Assembly (NCBI RefSeq): GCF_007845675.1 | Contig: NZ_VOBR01000019.1 | Span: 1 to 64,000, forward strand | Direction: 5' to 3' | Length of the DNA: 64,000 nt | Source of the DNA: Lentzea tibetensis | GTDB lineage: Bacteria; Actinomycetota; Actinomycetes; Mycobacteriales; Pseudonocardiaceae | Part shown: one piece after another, positions 15,119-24,905 of the stretch | How the letters are laid out: each line of letters starts with the position of its first letter | Position numbering within the stretch: position 1 is the stretch's first letter | Notes under the pieces: model-generated | Database searches by the model: none | Told to the model about the DNA's origin: nothing | The model's input: the letters and a program-made list of their open reading frames with translations, nothing else | Translations under genes and position numbers: made by a program

Positions 15119-16258
15119 CCCGATCGCGGCCAGCGTGAGCAGGCCCGCGGCCGGATAGCCCCAGCCGAGCAGCGAGAAGTACCAGGGCCGCGGGAAGTCC
15201 CAGATGTTCGGCTGGGCCATGAGCAGGAACGAGATGAGGTAGCCGCCGGTCGCGAGGACCCAGGCGACCGCGGCGACCGTGCAGAGGCGGTGTCCGCCCT
15301 GGTAGATGAGCCACACCAGGGCGGGCACCATCCACACCCAGTGGTGGCTCCACGAGATCGGCGACACCAGCAGCCCGAGGAACTGGACGCTGATGATCAG
15401 GGCGAGGGTGTCCTTGGTCTTGCTGACGGCGTACCAGGTGAGCGCGGCGGCCACGAGCACGCACAGCAGGTACGGGATCCCGGTCTTGACGTCGTAGCCG
15501 AGCGTGCGGGAGATCGCACCGCGCATCGACTGGTTGATCGCACTGCCGACGGGGCCGACGCGGCTGGCGTCACCGAGCAGCTCGAACCAGAACTTGTTCG
15601 ACTGGCCGGGCGAGATCAGGTGCCCGATGCCGAACGTGGCCACGAACGCCGCGAACGACCACGCGGCGGCGGCCCATTTGCGCGTGATGAGGAAGTACAG
15701 CCCGGAGATCGCCGGCGTGAGCTTGATCCCCGCGGTAACACCGACGCCCGCACCGGCGACGTAGGAGCGGGCGCTGGCCAGCGTTCCGATGAGGACAGCC
15801 GCGAGCACGAGGTTGACTTGCCCGTAGTTCAGAGTTGTGCGCACCGGCTCGATCCACAGCGTGAGCCCGGTCCACAGCATCACTCGCCTGGGGTCGTACC
15901 TGCCGATCAGCTTGAAGCTGGTGCGGACGATGAACCACAGGCACGCCAGGCAGAGCAGCTGCCACACCCAGCGCGAGGCCTCCCACGGGATCCAGCTCAT
16001 GGGCGTGAAGATCGCGGCCGCGAACGGCGGGTACGTGAAGGGCAACGGGAACACGTCGGCGTACTGGTCGAGCCGCCACTCGTAGAGGTCGCCGGCGAAC
16101 AGATGCGGTGATCCGTTCCGGTAGACCAGGAGATCGATCATGGTCATCTTGGCCTGGAACTGGACCATCAGCAGGTGCCCGGCGACCGACAGGGCGAGCA
16201 GCCACGGTGCTACGGAGAGCACACGCGCTTCCACAGCACGCAGTTTCACCGAAATCAC
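15035..16258 (-). CDS. GT87 family mannosyltransferase-like membrane protein
   Basis: Polytopic protein of 407 residues of the GT87/DUF2029 type (PimE-like, polyprenol-phosphate-mannose-dependent alpha-mannosyltransferases). Early loop residues DLLVYRNG give the acidic D/E motif at the first external loop; FTYPPFAAAIFTPMSWIPWE, LNYGQVNLVLAAVLI, GVGVTAGIKLTPAI and SWSHHWVWMVPA are family hallmarks. About 10-11 membrane helices. GTG 16258 or GTG 16249 are both possible starts. Likely role: adding mannose to a lipoglycan or glycolipid on the outer face of the membrane. Its tail overlaps the GH88/105 gene. Confidence 0.85.
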   Translation of the reverse strand: MISVKLRAVEARVLSVAPWLLALSVAGHLLMVQFQAKMTMIDLLVYRNGSPHLFAGDLYEWRLDQYADVFPLPFTYPPFAAAIFTPMSWIPWEASRWVWQLLCLACLWFIVRTSFKLIGRYDPRRVMLWTGLTLWIEPVRTTLNYGQVNLVLAAVLIGTLASARSYVAGAGVGVTAGIKLTPAISGLYFLITRKWAAAAWSFAAFVATFGIGHLISPGQSNKFWFELLGDASRVGPVGSAINQSMRGAISRTLGYDVKTGIPYLLCVLVAAALTWYAVSKTKDTLALIISVQFLGLLVSPISWSHHWVWMVPALVWLIYQGGHRLCTVAAVAWVLATGGYLISFLLMAQPNIWDFPRPWYFSLLGWGYPAAGLLTLAAIGLATRRQRDDLLTGDQEAADRETSGVTG

Positions 16259-16334
16259 GTTACCGGAGGCAACATTTCGGGGTACTCCGGCGTCAGATGA
16301 GTTGGAGAGAACAACTGAGGGAGTATTGCTGATC

Positions 16335-16433
16335 ATGTCTGTTGATCTTGTAGTCGCCGGGTTGGCCGCACTGGGGATGCTGGTTACCGCGTTCGGCGTC
16401 TTCGCGGTTGCCGCGCGCACCAAGGGACTCTGA
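16335..16433 (+). CDS. Single-span small membrane protein, 32 residues
   Basis: ATG at 16335, 33 codons including the stop. The product starts MSVDLVVAGLAALGMLVTAF and ends FAVAARTKGL: one hydrophobic helix from about residue 4 to 26, then a basic tail. A strong terminator follows 12 bp after the stop, as expected of a discrete transcription unit, and codon third positions are GC-rich. No known family is recognised; it might be a small regulatory membrane peptide. Confidence 0.6.
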   Translation: MSVDLVVAGLAALGMLVTAFGVFAVAARTKGL

Positions 16434-16445
16434 GTTGCGCGCCTA

Positions 16446-16478
16446 GGGGCCTCGACCGAATTGGTCGAGGCCCCTTTT
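16446..16478 (+). terminator. Intrinsic terminator after the small membrane protein gene
   Basis: GGGGCCTCGACC (16446-16457) pairs perfectly with GGTCGAGGCCCC (16463-16474), loop GAATT, followed by TTTT (16475-16478). It lies 12 bp after the stop at 16433, and could also serve the DUF6131 gene that ends at 16508 on the other strand. Confidence 0.9.
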
Positions 16479-16507
16479 GCGTTACCTGCGTTATCGCGGC
16501 TCACGGT

Positions 16508-16663
16508 TTAGAAGTAGTGAGCACGCCCACCGATCGGACGGCCGACTGCACCGAGGACGGCCAGGATGGCGCCGATCACGAGCAACACGACGCCGATGGT
16601 AGTCAGGATGGAAATCCCGGCCAACCAGCCGACGACGAGCAGGATCAGTCCGAGGACGATCAT
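16508..16663 (-). CDS. DUF6131 family small membrane protein
   Basis: Protein of 51 residues: two hydrophobic helices (MIVLGLILLVVGWLAGISIL and TTIGVVLLVIGAILAVLGAV) joined tightly, ending in a glycine-basic tail GRPIGGRAHYF. The length and the GR-x-x-GG-R-x-HYF ending match the actinobacterial DUF6131 family. Function unknown. ATG at 16663 is preceded by GGAGG on the minus strand. It converges with the 32-residue membrane protein gene across the terminator at 16446-16478. Confidence 0.85.
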   Translation of the reverse strand: MIVLGLILLVVGWLAGISILTTIGVVLLVIGAILAVLGAVGRPIGGRAHYF

Positions 16664-17040
16664 GACACCTCCAAGTGGGGAATGCATTCCAGAGGTACCC
16701 CACGCGGACGGCATCAAACGTCGAGCAGAACGCAGATCGCATATTTCCAGGCGCGGTGTTCACCGCGCCGGGCAACACTCACCGCTTGGTCACCGACTAT
16801 CAGCGCGCAGTCACAACCCTCGACGACCTGCTTCGGCTCGGGGACGTAGCTCCGTCCGGCCGCGCACAGCTCGGCCGTCAGCATCAAGGTCTCGGCCCGA
16901 TGGCGTCACCGCGTTCGGGTTCGGTCGGAATCCGGTCACGTGACCTGGCAGCACCGGACAGTCGTCGGCAGAACGACGCAGCACCAGTGCGGACGGCGGC
17001 CGTTGCCGGTTCGGCGCCCGAGCCTACGAGAGGGATCCAG
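16664..17040. other. Divergent promoter region with a 20-bp palindrome
   Basis: No convincing gene. It separates the divergent DUF6131 and ricin-lectin genes and should hold both promoters. The sharpest structure is the perfect palindrome GGCGCGGTG-TT-CACCGCGCC at 16750-16769 (9-bp arms, 2-bp spacer), next to AT-rich CATATTT at 16740-16746, which could be a -10 region. A long plus-strand frame covers it but has atypical composition and was rejected. Confidence 0.4.
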
Positions 17041-17559
17041 ATGAGAAAACGGATCGTCGCAGCAACGCTCGCCCTGATGGCGGCCATGATCGGTTCGCTC
17101 GGCACCGCCACGCCGGCGTCCGCCGACGACCACTTCGACGTGACCGTCCGGAGCACGGCCACCGGGATGTGCCTGGCGCCGCAGGGCGAGTCGTTGGCCA
17201 CCGGCGTGCCCATCGTCCAGGTCACGTGCAACGGCAGCCCGTTCCAGCGATGGGACTTCGTCGACCACGACGACAGCATCTTCCAGATCCGCAACGCGGT
17301 CTCGCGGAAGTGCATGGACGTGGCGGGTCGCAACAACAACGGGACGCCGGTCCTCCAATGGGACTGCGGCGCCGCCAGCAATCAGCGGTTCCAGGCGGGC
17401 ACGAACCTGCCGAACTTCGTGACGCTCAGGTCGCGCGTCGCGCGCACGAGCTCCCACTGCCTCGACGTGCCGGGCGGTGTGGCCACCGAGGGCGCCGCGA
17501 TCCAGATCTGGGTCTGCAACCGCACCCCCGCGCAGATCTACGGCGTTTTCCCCGTCTGA
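17041..17559 (+). CDS. Secreted ricin-type beta-trefoil lectin
   Basis: Protein of 172 residues: signal peptide of about 28 residues (RKRIVAATLALMAAMIGSLG, then ATPASA cleavage site) and one ricin-B-like beta-trefoil. The three subdomains show CLAPQGESLATGVPIVQVTC with QRWDF, then CMDVAGRNNNGTPVLQWDC with NQRF, then CLDVPGGVATEGAAIQIWVC; the last QxW is changed to PAQIYG. Six Cys can form one disulfide per subdomain. It probably binds sugars outside the cell. ATG preceded by AGAGGGA. Standalone gene; no catalytic domain. Confidence 0.9.
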   Translation: MRKRIVAATLALMAAMIGSLGTATPASADDHFDVTVRSTATGMCLAPQGESLATGVPIVQVTCNGSPFQRWDFVDHDDSIFQIRNAVSRKCMDVAGRNNNGTPVLQWDCGAASNQRFQAGTNLPNFVTLRSRVARTSSHCLDVPGGVATEGAAIQIWVCNRTPAQIYGVFPV

Positions 17560-17660
17560 CAGCAGGCCGGCCCGGCTGCGGCGACCCGTGCGGTTGCCGC
17601 GGCCGGTGTCGTCTCACCGCTCGGGGTCGGTCCACAGGATGTGTGGACCGACCCGAGCGC

Positions 17661-18740
<1,080 letters not shown>

Positions 18741-18820
18741 GAGCGACGAGTCTACGGCAGCGGAACGTCGTGTCTGATTTCCGCGAGCCATGTCGGGTTT
18801 CCGCTGGCAGGATCGTTGTC

Positions 18821-20149
18821 ATGTTGGTTGACGAGGAACGCGCCTACCGAGCGGTCGCCGCACGCGACGCCCGCTTCGACGGCTGCTTCATCCTCGCGGT
18901 GCGCACGACCGGCATCTACTGCCGCCCGTCGTGCCCCGCCATAACCCCGAAGCGCCGCAACTCCCAGTTCTTCACCACCGCCGCCGCGGCCCAGACCGCG
19001 GGCTTCCGCGCGTGCCGCCGCTGCCTGCCGGACGCCGTTCCGGGCTCACCCGAGTGGAACCTCCGCGCCGACCTCGCGGCCCGCGCCATGCGCCTGATCT
19101 CGGACGGCACCGTCGAACGCGACGGCGTCCCCGGTCTGGCCGCACGTCTCGGTTACTCGGAACGCCACCTCACCCGCGTGCTGAACGCCGAACTGGGCGC
19201 CGGCCCTCTCGCTCTGGCCCGAGCCCACCGCGCCCACGCCGCACGCCTGCTGATCGAGACGACCGAGATGTCGTTCGCCGACATCACCTTCGCCTCGGGC
19301 TTCGCGTCCGTGCGCCAGTTCAACGACACGATCCGCACCGTGTTCGCCGCGACCCCCTCCGAGATGCGCGGCCGCAGCCGCTCCCCGCTCGGCACCTCGG
19401 GCCGCATCGTCCTGCGCCTGCCGTACCGCCCGCCGTTCGACGCGGCCGGCCTGCTGGCCCACTTCGCTGCCTCGGCTCTGCCCGGTGTGGAGGAGGTGAC
19501 CGCCTCGTCGTACGCGCGGGCGTTGCGTCTGCCGCACGGCTCCGCCACCGTCCGCCTGGTCCCTCGTGACGGCCACGTCGAGTGCTCGCTGCGCCTGTCC
19601 GACGTCCGCGACCTGGGCAGCGCCGTCGCCCGCGTACGCCGCCTCCTCGACCTCGACGCCGACCCGCACGCCGTCGACGAGTTCCTCGGCCGCGACCCGG
19701 CTCTGGGCGGGTTGGTCGCGGCGACACCGGGCATCCGCGTCCCCGGCAGCGTCGACGGCGCCGAGACCCTCCTGCGCCTGGTGCACCCGTCACCGCCCCT
19801 GGGTGAGCCGCTCGACCAGCCGGACGGTTCACTGACCCACCTGTTCCCCGCGGTCGTCGACGACTGCGCGGTGTGTTCGGCCCTCGCGTCCGGACGCCTC
19901 GTCGTCGACGTCGGCCGCGACCCGGAGGACCTTCGCGCGGAACTGACCGACCTGGTCGGCCCGGCCGTCGCGGACACCGTCGTCATGCGGGTGCTCGGCG
20001 CACCGGACGTGCTGCCGCTCACCCCCGACGTGCGCGCCGCGGCGCGGTCGCTGGGCCTCCCGTCCGACCTGGCCGCACACGGCCGCACGTGGCGCCCGTG
20101 GCGTTCCTACGCGGCGGCACACCTGACCAGAAAGGCACCGACGTCATGA
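18821..20149 (+). CDS. Ada-like regulator with degenerate AlkA domain
   Basis: Protein of 442 residues. Residues 1-75 are an Ada zinc domain with C34, C38, C65, C68 at exact Ada spacing, C34 or C38 being the methyl acceptor. Residues about 80-190 are an AraC-type helix-turn-helix (LAARLGYSERHLTRVLNAE, SFADITFASGFASVRQFNDTI). The rest follows AlkA (AALPGVEEV-like start, LTHLFPAV, WRPWRSYAAAHL end) but is shorter than in relatives: the VLGQQVS helix is replaced by LVHPSPPL, and the helix-hairpin-helix GIGPWTA by VGPAVADT. The methyl-sensing and DNA-binding parts look intact, but glycosylase activity is doubtful. ATGA overlap with ogt indicates an adaptive-response operon. Confidence 0.9.
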   Translation: MLVDEERAYRAVAARDARFDGCFILAVRTTGIYCRPSCPAITPKRRNSQFFTTAAAAQTAGFRACRRCLPDAVPGSPEWNLRADLAARAMRLISDGTVERDGVPGLAARLGYSERHLTRVLNAELGAGPLALARAHRAHAARLLIETTEMSFADITFASGFASVRQFNDTIRTVFAATPSEMRGRSRSPLGTSGRIVLRLPYRPPFDAAGLLAHFAASALPGVEEVTASSYARALRLPHGSATVRLVPRDGHVECSLRLSDVRDLGSAVARVRRLLDLDADPHAVDEFLGRDPALGGLVAATPGIRVPGSVDGAETLLRLVHPSPPLGEPLDQPDGSLTHLFPAVVDDCAVCSALASGRLVVDVGRDPEDLRAELTDLVGPAVADTVVMRVLGAPDVLPLTPDVRAAARSLGLPSDLAAHGRTWRPWRSYAAAHLTRKAPTS

Positions 20150-20652
20150 GCACGGCACACACGTCCACTGTGGACACTCCGGCGGGCCCGTTCACCGCGA
20201 TCGTCGCGCCGGACGGCGCGGTGCTCGCGAGCGGCTGGACCCCCGGCCCCGACGCACTCGTGCCACTGATCAACGCCTCGCTGCGCCCCGCGTCGTTGCG
20301 GACGATGCGCGACCTCGGCCCGGTGACCGCCGCCGTCGTGGCCTATCACCGCGGCGACTTCGCCGCCGTCGAGGACGTCGAGGTGCGGCAGCGGTCCAGC
20401 GAGTTCATGGAGTGGTCGTGGTCCGTGCTGCGCGGGGTGTCCGCCGGCAAGCCCATCTCCTACGCCGACTACGCGGCGCTGGCCGGGCGTCCGGCCGCTG
20501 TGCGGGCCGCCGCTTCCGCTTGTGCGCGCAACGGCGCCGCGCTGTTCGTGCCGTGTCACCGGGTGGTGCGGACCGGCGGGGCGCTCGGCGGGTTCCGGTG
20601 GGGTGTCGACGTGAAGCGGTGGCTGCTCGGCCACGAGTCGTCAGAGGCCTGA
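20146..20652 (+). CDS. ogt: Methylated-DNA--protein-cysteine methyltransferase
   Basis: Protein of 168 residues. The active-site motif PCHRV has the acceptor Cys at 137, and the downstream G-x-x-GGFRWG segment and KRWLLGHE end are typical. It directly reverses O6-alkylguanine in DNA by a suicidal transfer of the alkyl group. The ATG overlaps the stop of the Ada-AlkA gene, so both are made together when alkylation is sensed. N-terminal half is weakly conserved as usual for Ogt. Confidence 0.95.
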   Translation: MSTAHTSTVDTPAGPFTAIVAPDGAVLASGWTPGPDALVPLINASLRPASLRTMRDLGPVTAAVVAYHRGDFAAVEDVEVRQRSSEFMEWSWSVLRGVSAGKPISYADYAALAGRPAAVRAAASACARNGAALFVPCHRVVRTGGALGGFRWGVDVKRWLLGHESSEA

Positions 20653-20814
20653 GCCCACGCCGCCCCCGCGTTCCTCTTCCTTGCGGGAACGAATGGGACC
20701 ACCCCTTGCGTTCCTCACTTTCGGGCGATGTGGATGGACACCGAGCGTGAGTTGACCACCGTGAGCCCTGTCGCATTCACCCTGTCGAGGGGCACGCACG
20801 CAGCGAGCGAGCTA

Positions 20815-23694
20815 CTAGCTGGCTACCACCTCCAGGGTTGAGCCGGTGCGCGCTTTGTGCACGCGCAGGCGGGTGGGGATGCGCTGGCGCAGTTCCTCGA
20901 CGTGCGAGACGAGGCCGACCACGCGGCCGCCTGCGCGGAGTTCGTCGAGGGTGTTCATGACGGTGTCCAAGGTGTCGGAGTCGAGCGTGCCGAAGCCCTC
21001 GTCGACGAACAGGGTGTCGAGCAGTGCGCCGCCGGTTTCGTTGGCGACCACGTCGGCCAGGCCCAGTGCGAGTGAGAGCGAGGCCAGGAAGGACTCGCCG
21101 CCGGACAGGGTTTTCGCCGGGCGTTCGCGGCCCGAGTAGTCGTCGAGCACGTCGAGGCTCAGGCCGCCGCGGGTGCCGCGGGCGCCTGCCTCGTCGGAGT
21201 GCACGAAGCTGTAGCGGCCCTGGCTCATCCGCTGCAGGCGGGCGCTTGCGGCTACCGCCACCTCCTCGAGGCGGGCCGCCAGCACGTACGAACGCAGGGT
21301 CATCTTCTTCGAGTTCTGGCCTCGGCCGTTGATCACGTCGGTCAGCGCGTCCAGTTCCGCGTACTCGGTTTCCAGCGGCTCCAGGGACGTCCACTCCGCG
21401 CGCAGGCGCGCTGCCAGTTCACTGACGCGTTCGTGCGCCTTCGTGAACCTGCTCAGATCCGCGGACGCCTGCGCCGCCGAAGCGCGGGCTTCGGCTGCAC
21501 GCGCCTCCACCCCGGCGAGGTCGAGCTCTTCGGCGGGGTCGACGCCGGGCAGTTCGGCGAGTGTCGCCTCGGCTGCCGCGCGGGTGCGTTCCCACGCGGC
21601 GATGCGCTCGTCGAGCTGAGCCAGCTGCGCCTCGGTGCGCGCTGCGGCCAAAGCAGAAGCGACGTCGGGGAACCCCGCCTCGGTGGCCAGGGACGACGCC
21701 AGCGACCGCTGTTCCTCGACACGGTCGCGTGCTGTCGCTGAGGTGGCTCGCCGGTCGGCGAACGCCGTGAGTGCGGACGCCAGCTCCAGCAGGTGTGCGC
21801 GCCTGGTCAGGACGTCGGCGTGCTCGCCGCGGGCCTCGTCGAGGCGGATCGCTCGTGCCGCAACGGTTTCGCGCAGCTTCGCGTCCTCGACGCGCAGGCC
21901 GGCCAGCTCCTGCTCGACGCGGCCCTTCTCGGCGCCGAGGTCGCGCGTACGGGCCTCCAGGCCGACGAACTCGTTCTGCCGCTGCGACCTCGTGCGCGCC
22001 AGCTCGGCCGCCGCGCGGAACTCTGCGATCACCGACGCCGGGTCGGCCGAGCCGAGCACATCGCGGTAGCCGTCCAGCCGCAGCGAGGCCGCCTGGCGCG
22101 CCTGCTCGGCGAGTGCGCGCTGGTCGAGCGCGCCCTGCTCCTCGGCGTGCGCCGCCTCCTCATCCGCCGCGTCCACGGTGCCGAGCATCGGCTGCGCGGG
22201 CGACGGGTGCCTCGGCGAGCCGCACACCGCGCACGGGCGGCCGCGCTTCAACGCGGCGGCGAGCTCGATCGCCATGCCCTCCAGGCGCTGCTGACGCACC
22301 TGCAGCAGCACGTCCTTCGCCTTCTGGTGCACGTCGATCGCGAGCCGCAGCGAGTCCTCGGACCGCGCCAGCGCCGACACCGCCTCCGGCAGCTGGGTGG
22401 CCGCGTCGAAGCGCACCTTCAGCCCGTCCAGCCGGGCCGCAGCTTCCTGAGCGGCGTCCAGCTGCGTGCGGCACTGCGCCAGCTTCTCGGGCAGCACCTC
22501 CAGGTCGTTGCTCAGCAGTTCGAGCCGGTGCCGCACGTTGTGCTCGACCACCTCGATCTCGTCAAGCCTGCGCAGGTCGCGGCGGTGCTGTTCGGCCTCG
22601 GCGGCGAGTTGGTTGAGCCCGCCCGCCTCCTCGCGGAACCGCGACGCGTCGTCCCGCAGCTCCTCCCCGGTGTAGCCGAGCCGCGCCACCGCAGCCGCGG
22701 CCTTCGCCTCGTCGGACAGCGCGAAGTCGAGCGTCGTGCCCAATCGGGTGATGGCCTGGTGAGCCGGCACGACCGTCACCGCCCGCCGCGCGGCGTCCCG
22801 TTCGGCGATCCACGCACCGGGATCGACCTGCGCGTCCAGCGCCTGCCGGGCCTCCCGCACGCGTTGCACCCGTTCGGCCTGCAGTCGCGTCTCCGCGAGC
22901 ACCGCGTCGAACACCTGCCGCAGATCGGACGCGTCCGACGAGCGCTGCGCGGCCTCCTGCAGAGCCTCGCTGATGCGCTTCTCCACGCCGCTCAGCCACT
23001 CGCCGTCGTCGCGCTCGTCCGGCGGCTCCTCGCCCGCCGCCTCCGCGACCCGGCCGAGCACGTCGCGCGCGACCTGCCTGCGCTGGTCGAGCACCCGCCC
23101 GGCGACCACGCGCCGTTCGCGGAACCAGTTCTCCACGTCGAGGAACCGCTGCGTGCCGAACAGCTTCTCCAGCAGCTTCTCCCGCTCGGCCGTGTCCGCG
23201 CGGAGGAACCTCGCGAACTCGCCCTGCGGCAGCAACACGACCTGGAAGAACTGCTCGTGCGTCATGCCGAGCAGGTCCTCCACGACCATCGCGACCTCGT
23301 CGATCCGCGTGACACCGTCGCCGTGCCAGCCCTCGAGCCACGTCAGCGACGCCTTCGCGGGCTGCGTGGTGAACCCGCCGCCGCGCTTCTTCGGCCGGTC
23401 GAACTCCGGGCTGCGGACGATCCGGAACCGCCGGTTCTGCACCGTCAGCTCCAGCGACACCGACGTCGGCGTCTCCGGGTCCGCGTACTCGCAGCGCAGC
23501 TTCTTCACCTCGCCGCGCGCGCCCGGCACCCGGCCGAACAGCGCGAACGCCACCGCGTCCAGCAGCGTCGTCTTGCCGGCGCCCGTGTCGCCGTGCAGCA
23601 GGAACAGGCCGTCGGCACCGAGCACGTCGAAGTCGACGACCTCGGGTCTCGGGTAGGGCCCGAACGCGGTGAGCTCCAGCCGGTGCAACCTCAT
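20815..23694 (-). CDS. sbcC: Nuclease SbcCD subunit C (Rad50-like ATPase)
   Basis: SMC-like ATPase of 959 residues: N-terminal Walker A HGDTGAGKTTLLDAVAFALF (about residues 34-54), long coiled coils, a zinc-hook CAVCGSPRHPSPA near residue 485, and the C-terminal signature LSGGESFLASLSLALGLAD with Walker B LDTLFVDEGFGTLD. It opens DNA ends and hairpins for SbcD. Its start overlaps the sbcD stop (ATGA), so the pair is one operon, sbcD first. Converges with ogt across about 160 bp without an obvious strong terminator. Confidence 0.97.
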   Translation of the reverse strand: MRLHRLELTAFGPYPRPEVVDFDVLGADGLFLLHGDTGAGKTTLLDAVAFALFGRVPGARGEVKKLRCEYADPETPTSVSLELTVQNRRFRIVRSPEFDRPKKRGGGFTTQPAKASLTWLEGWHGDGVTRIDEVAMVVEDLLGMTHEQFFQVVLLPQGEFARFLRADTAEREKLLEKLFGTQRFLDVENWFRERRVVAGRVLDQRRQVARDVLGRVAEAAGEEPPDERDDGEWLSGVEKRISEALQEAAQRSSDASDLRQVFDAVLAETRLQAERVQRVREARQALDAQVDPGAWIAERDAARRAVTVVPAHQAITRLGTTLDFALSDEAKAAAAVARLGYTGEELRDDASRFREEAGGLNQLAAEAEQHRRDLRRLDEIEVVEHNVRHRLELLSNDLEVLPEKLAQCRTQLDAAQEAAARLDGLKVRFDAATQLPEAVSALARSEDSLRLAIDVHQKAKDVLLQVRQQRLEGMAIELAAALKRGRPCAVCGSPRHPSPAQPMLGTVDAADEEAAHAEEQGALDQRALAEQARQAASLRLDGYRDVLGSADPASVIAEFRAAAELARTRSQRQNEFVGLEARTRDLGAEKGRVEQELAGLRVEDAKLRETVAARAIRLDEARGEHADVLTRRAHLLELASALTAFADRRATSATARDRVEEQRSLASSLATEAGFPDVASALAAARTEAQLAQLDERIAAWERTRAAAEATLAELPGVDPAEELDLAGVEARAAEARASAAQASADLSRFTKAHERVSELAARLRAEWTSLEPLETEYAELDALTDVINGRGQNSKKMTLRSYVLAARLEEVAVAASARLQRMSQGRYSFVHSDEAGARGTRGGLSLDVLDDYSGRERPAKTLSGGESFLASLSLALGLADVVANETGGALLDTLFVDEGFGTLDSDTLDTVMNTLDELRAGGRVVGLVSHVEELRQRIPTRLRVHKARTGSTLEVVAS

Positions 23695-24830
23695 GTCAGC
23701 TTCTCCCGCGCGACCTCGGCGAACGCCTCGCGCAGCAGCTTGCGCTCACGATCGTTCGGCTCGGCGCCGCGGCTGTCGCTGACGAAACAGCACGCCACCT
23801 CCTCGTCCGTCCGCCCGCGCACCCGCTCCGCGTACGTCATCGCGTGCGACCGGCCCTGTTCGGGGCGCCACTCCACGTGCACGGCGTGCGGGAACCGCTT
23901 CTGCAGCTGCCGCAACGAGTCCATCGGCCGCACCGCGTCGGTCAGCACGACCGAAAGGTAGTGGCCTTCGAGGTCCGCGTGCTCCGGTGCGGTCAGCAGT
24001 TCGCCCAGCGTCCCCGTCAGCGCGGCGAGCGGCCGCGGCACCGGCAGCTCGCGGCGTTCGACACCGGCGAGGCCGCCCGCGTCGAGGTCGACCAGCCACA
24101 CCGATTTCCGTTGCCGCGCCTCGGAGAACGAGTACGCCAGCGGACTGCCCGAGTACCGCAGGTTGTCCGCGAGGCGCTGCGGGCCGTGCAGGTGCCCGAG
24201 CGCCACGTAGTCGATGCCGTCGAACACCGACGACGACACGTCCTGCACGCCGCCGACCGCGATCGTGCGCTCGGACTCCGACGGCGCACCACCGGTGACG
24301 AACGCGTGCGCGAGCACCACCGACCGCGTCCGCCGCGCGGACAAATCGGCCCGGACGCGGCGCATCGCCTCCGTGAGCACGCCCGCGTGACCACGCGTCT
24401 CGACCTGCAACGCGTGCCGCGCGGGCTCCGGTTCGAGAAACGGGATCCCGTACAGCGCAACGGGTCCGTGCTCGTCGTCGAGCAGCACGGGCTGGTCGAG
24501 CTCGGCGATGCGGGTGCGCAGGTGCAGGCCGCCGAACGCCGCGAACTCGCCGAACACGCCGATCCGCGCCGCCGAGTCGTGGTTGCCGGGCGTGATGACG
24601 ATCCGCGCGCCGGCCGCGCGCAGCCTCATCAGCACTCGGGCGCACAACCCGACCGCGTCGGCGGACGGCACCGCGCGGTCGTACAGATCGCCCGACACCA
24701 CCACGACGTCGACCTTCTCGTCGACGACCAGGTCAGCGAGGCCGCCCAGCACCGACTCCTGCTCCACGAGCAGGTCGCGGCCGTGGAACGTTCGCCCCAC
24801 GTGCCAGTCGGAGGTGTGCAGGATCCGCAT
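23691..24830 (-). CDS. sbcD: Nuclease SbcCD subunit D (Mre11-like)
   Basis: Metallophosphoesterase of 379 residues with the five phosphodiesterase motifs: LHTSDWHVGRTF, VVVSGDLYDRA, ITPGNHDS, VVLAHAF and YVALGHLHGPQ. It forms the Mn-dependent nuclease of SbcCD, cutting hairpins and processing double-strand ends. ATG at 24830 gives the standard MRILHTSDWH start; an upstream in-frame start at 24860 is unlikely. The overlap with sbcC supports equal expression. Confidence 0.97.
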   Translation of the reverse strand: MRILHTSDWHVGRTFHGRDLLVEQESVLGGLADLVVDEKVDVVVVSGDLYDRAVPSADAVGLCARVLMRLRAAGARIVITPGNHDSAARIGVFGEFAAFGGLHLRTRIAELDQPVLLDDEHGPVALYGIPFLEPEPARHALQVETRGHAGVLTEAMRRVRADLSARRTRSVVLAHAFVTGGAPSESERTIAVGGVQDVSSSVFDGIDYVALGHLHGPQRLADNLRYSGSPLAYSFSEARQRKSVWLVDLDAGGLAGVERRELPVPRPLAALTGTLGELLTAPEHADLEGHYLSVVLTDAVRPMDSLRQLQKRFPHAVHVEWRPEQGRSHAMTYAERVRGRTDEEVACCFVSDSRGAEPNDRERKLLREAFAEVAREKLT

Positions 24831-24905
24831 GCCGACCACGCTAGAGGCGGGCACTGACAAAACTCGCCGAGGGTCCCCGGCGTGTCACCCGATCGAGAAT
24901 TGTCG

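Noticed and set aside
16675-17040. N-terminal extension of the ricin lectin (up to 294 residues)
   Set aside because: The upstream part is not protein-like and the signal peptide begins at ATG 17041 with a good ribosome-binding site.
20653-20814. Attenuator or small gene between ogt and sbcC
   Set aside because: No paired arms with a U-run and no frame with a plausible ribosome-binding site.
21793-23961. 722-residue plus-strand frame opposite sbcC
   Set aside because: Antisense shadow of sbcC; no domain and implausible amino-acid mix.
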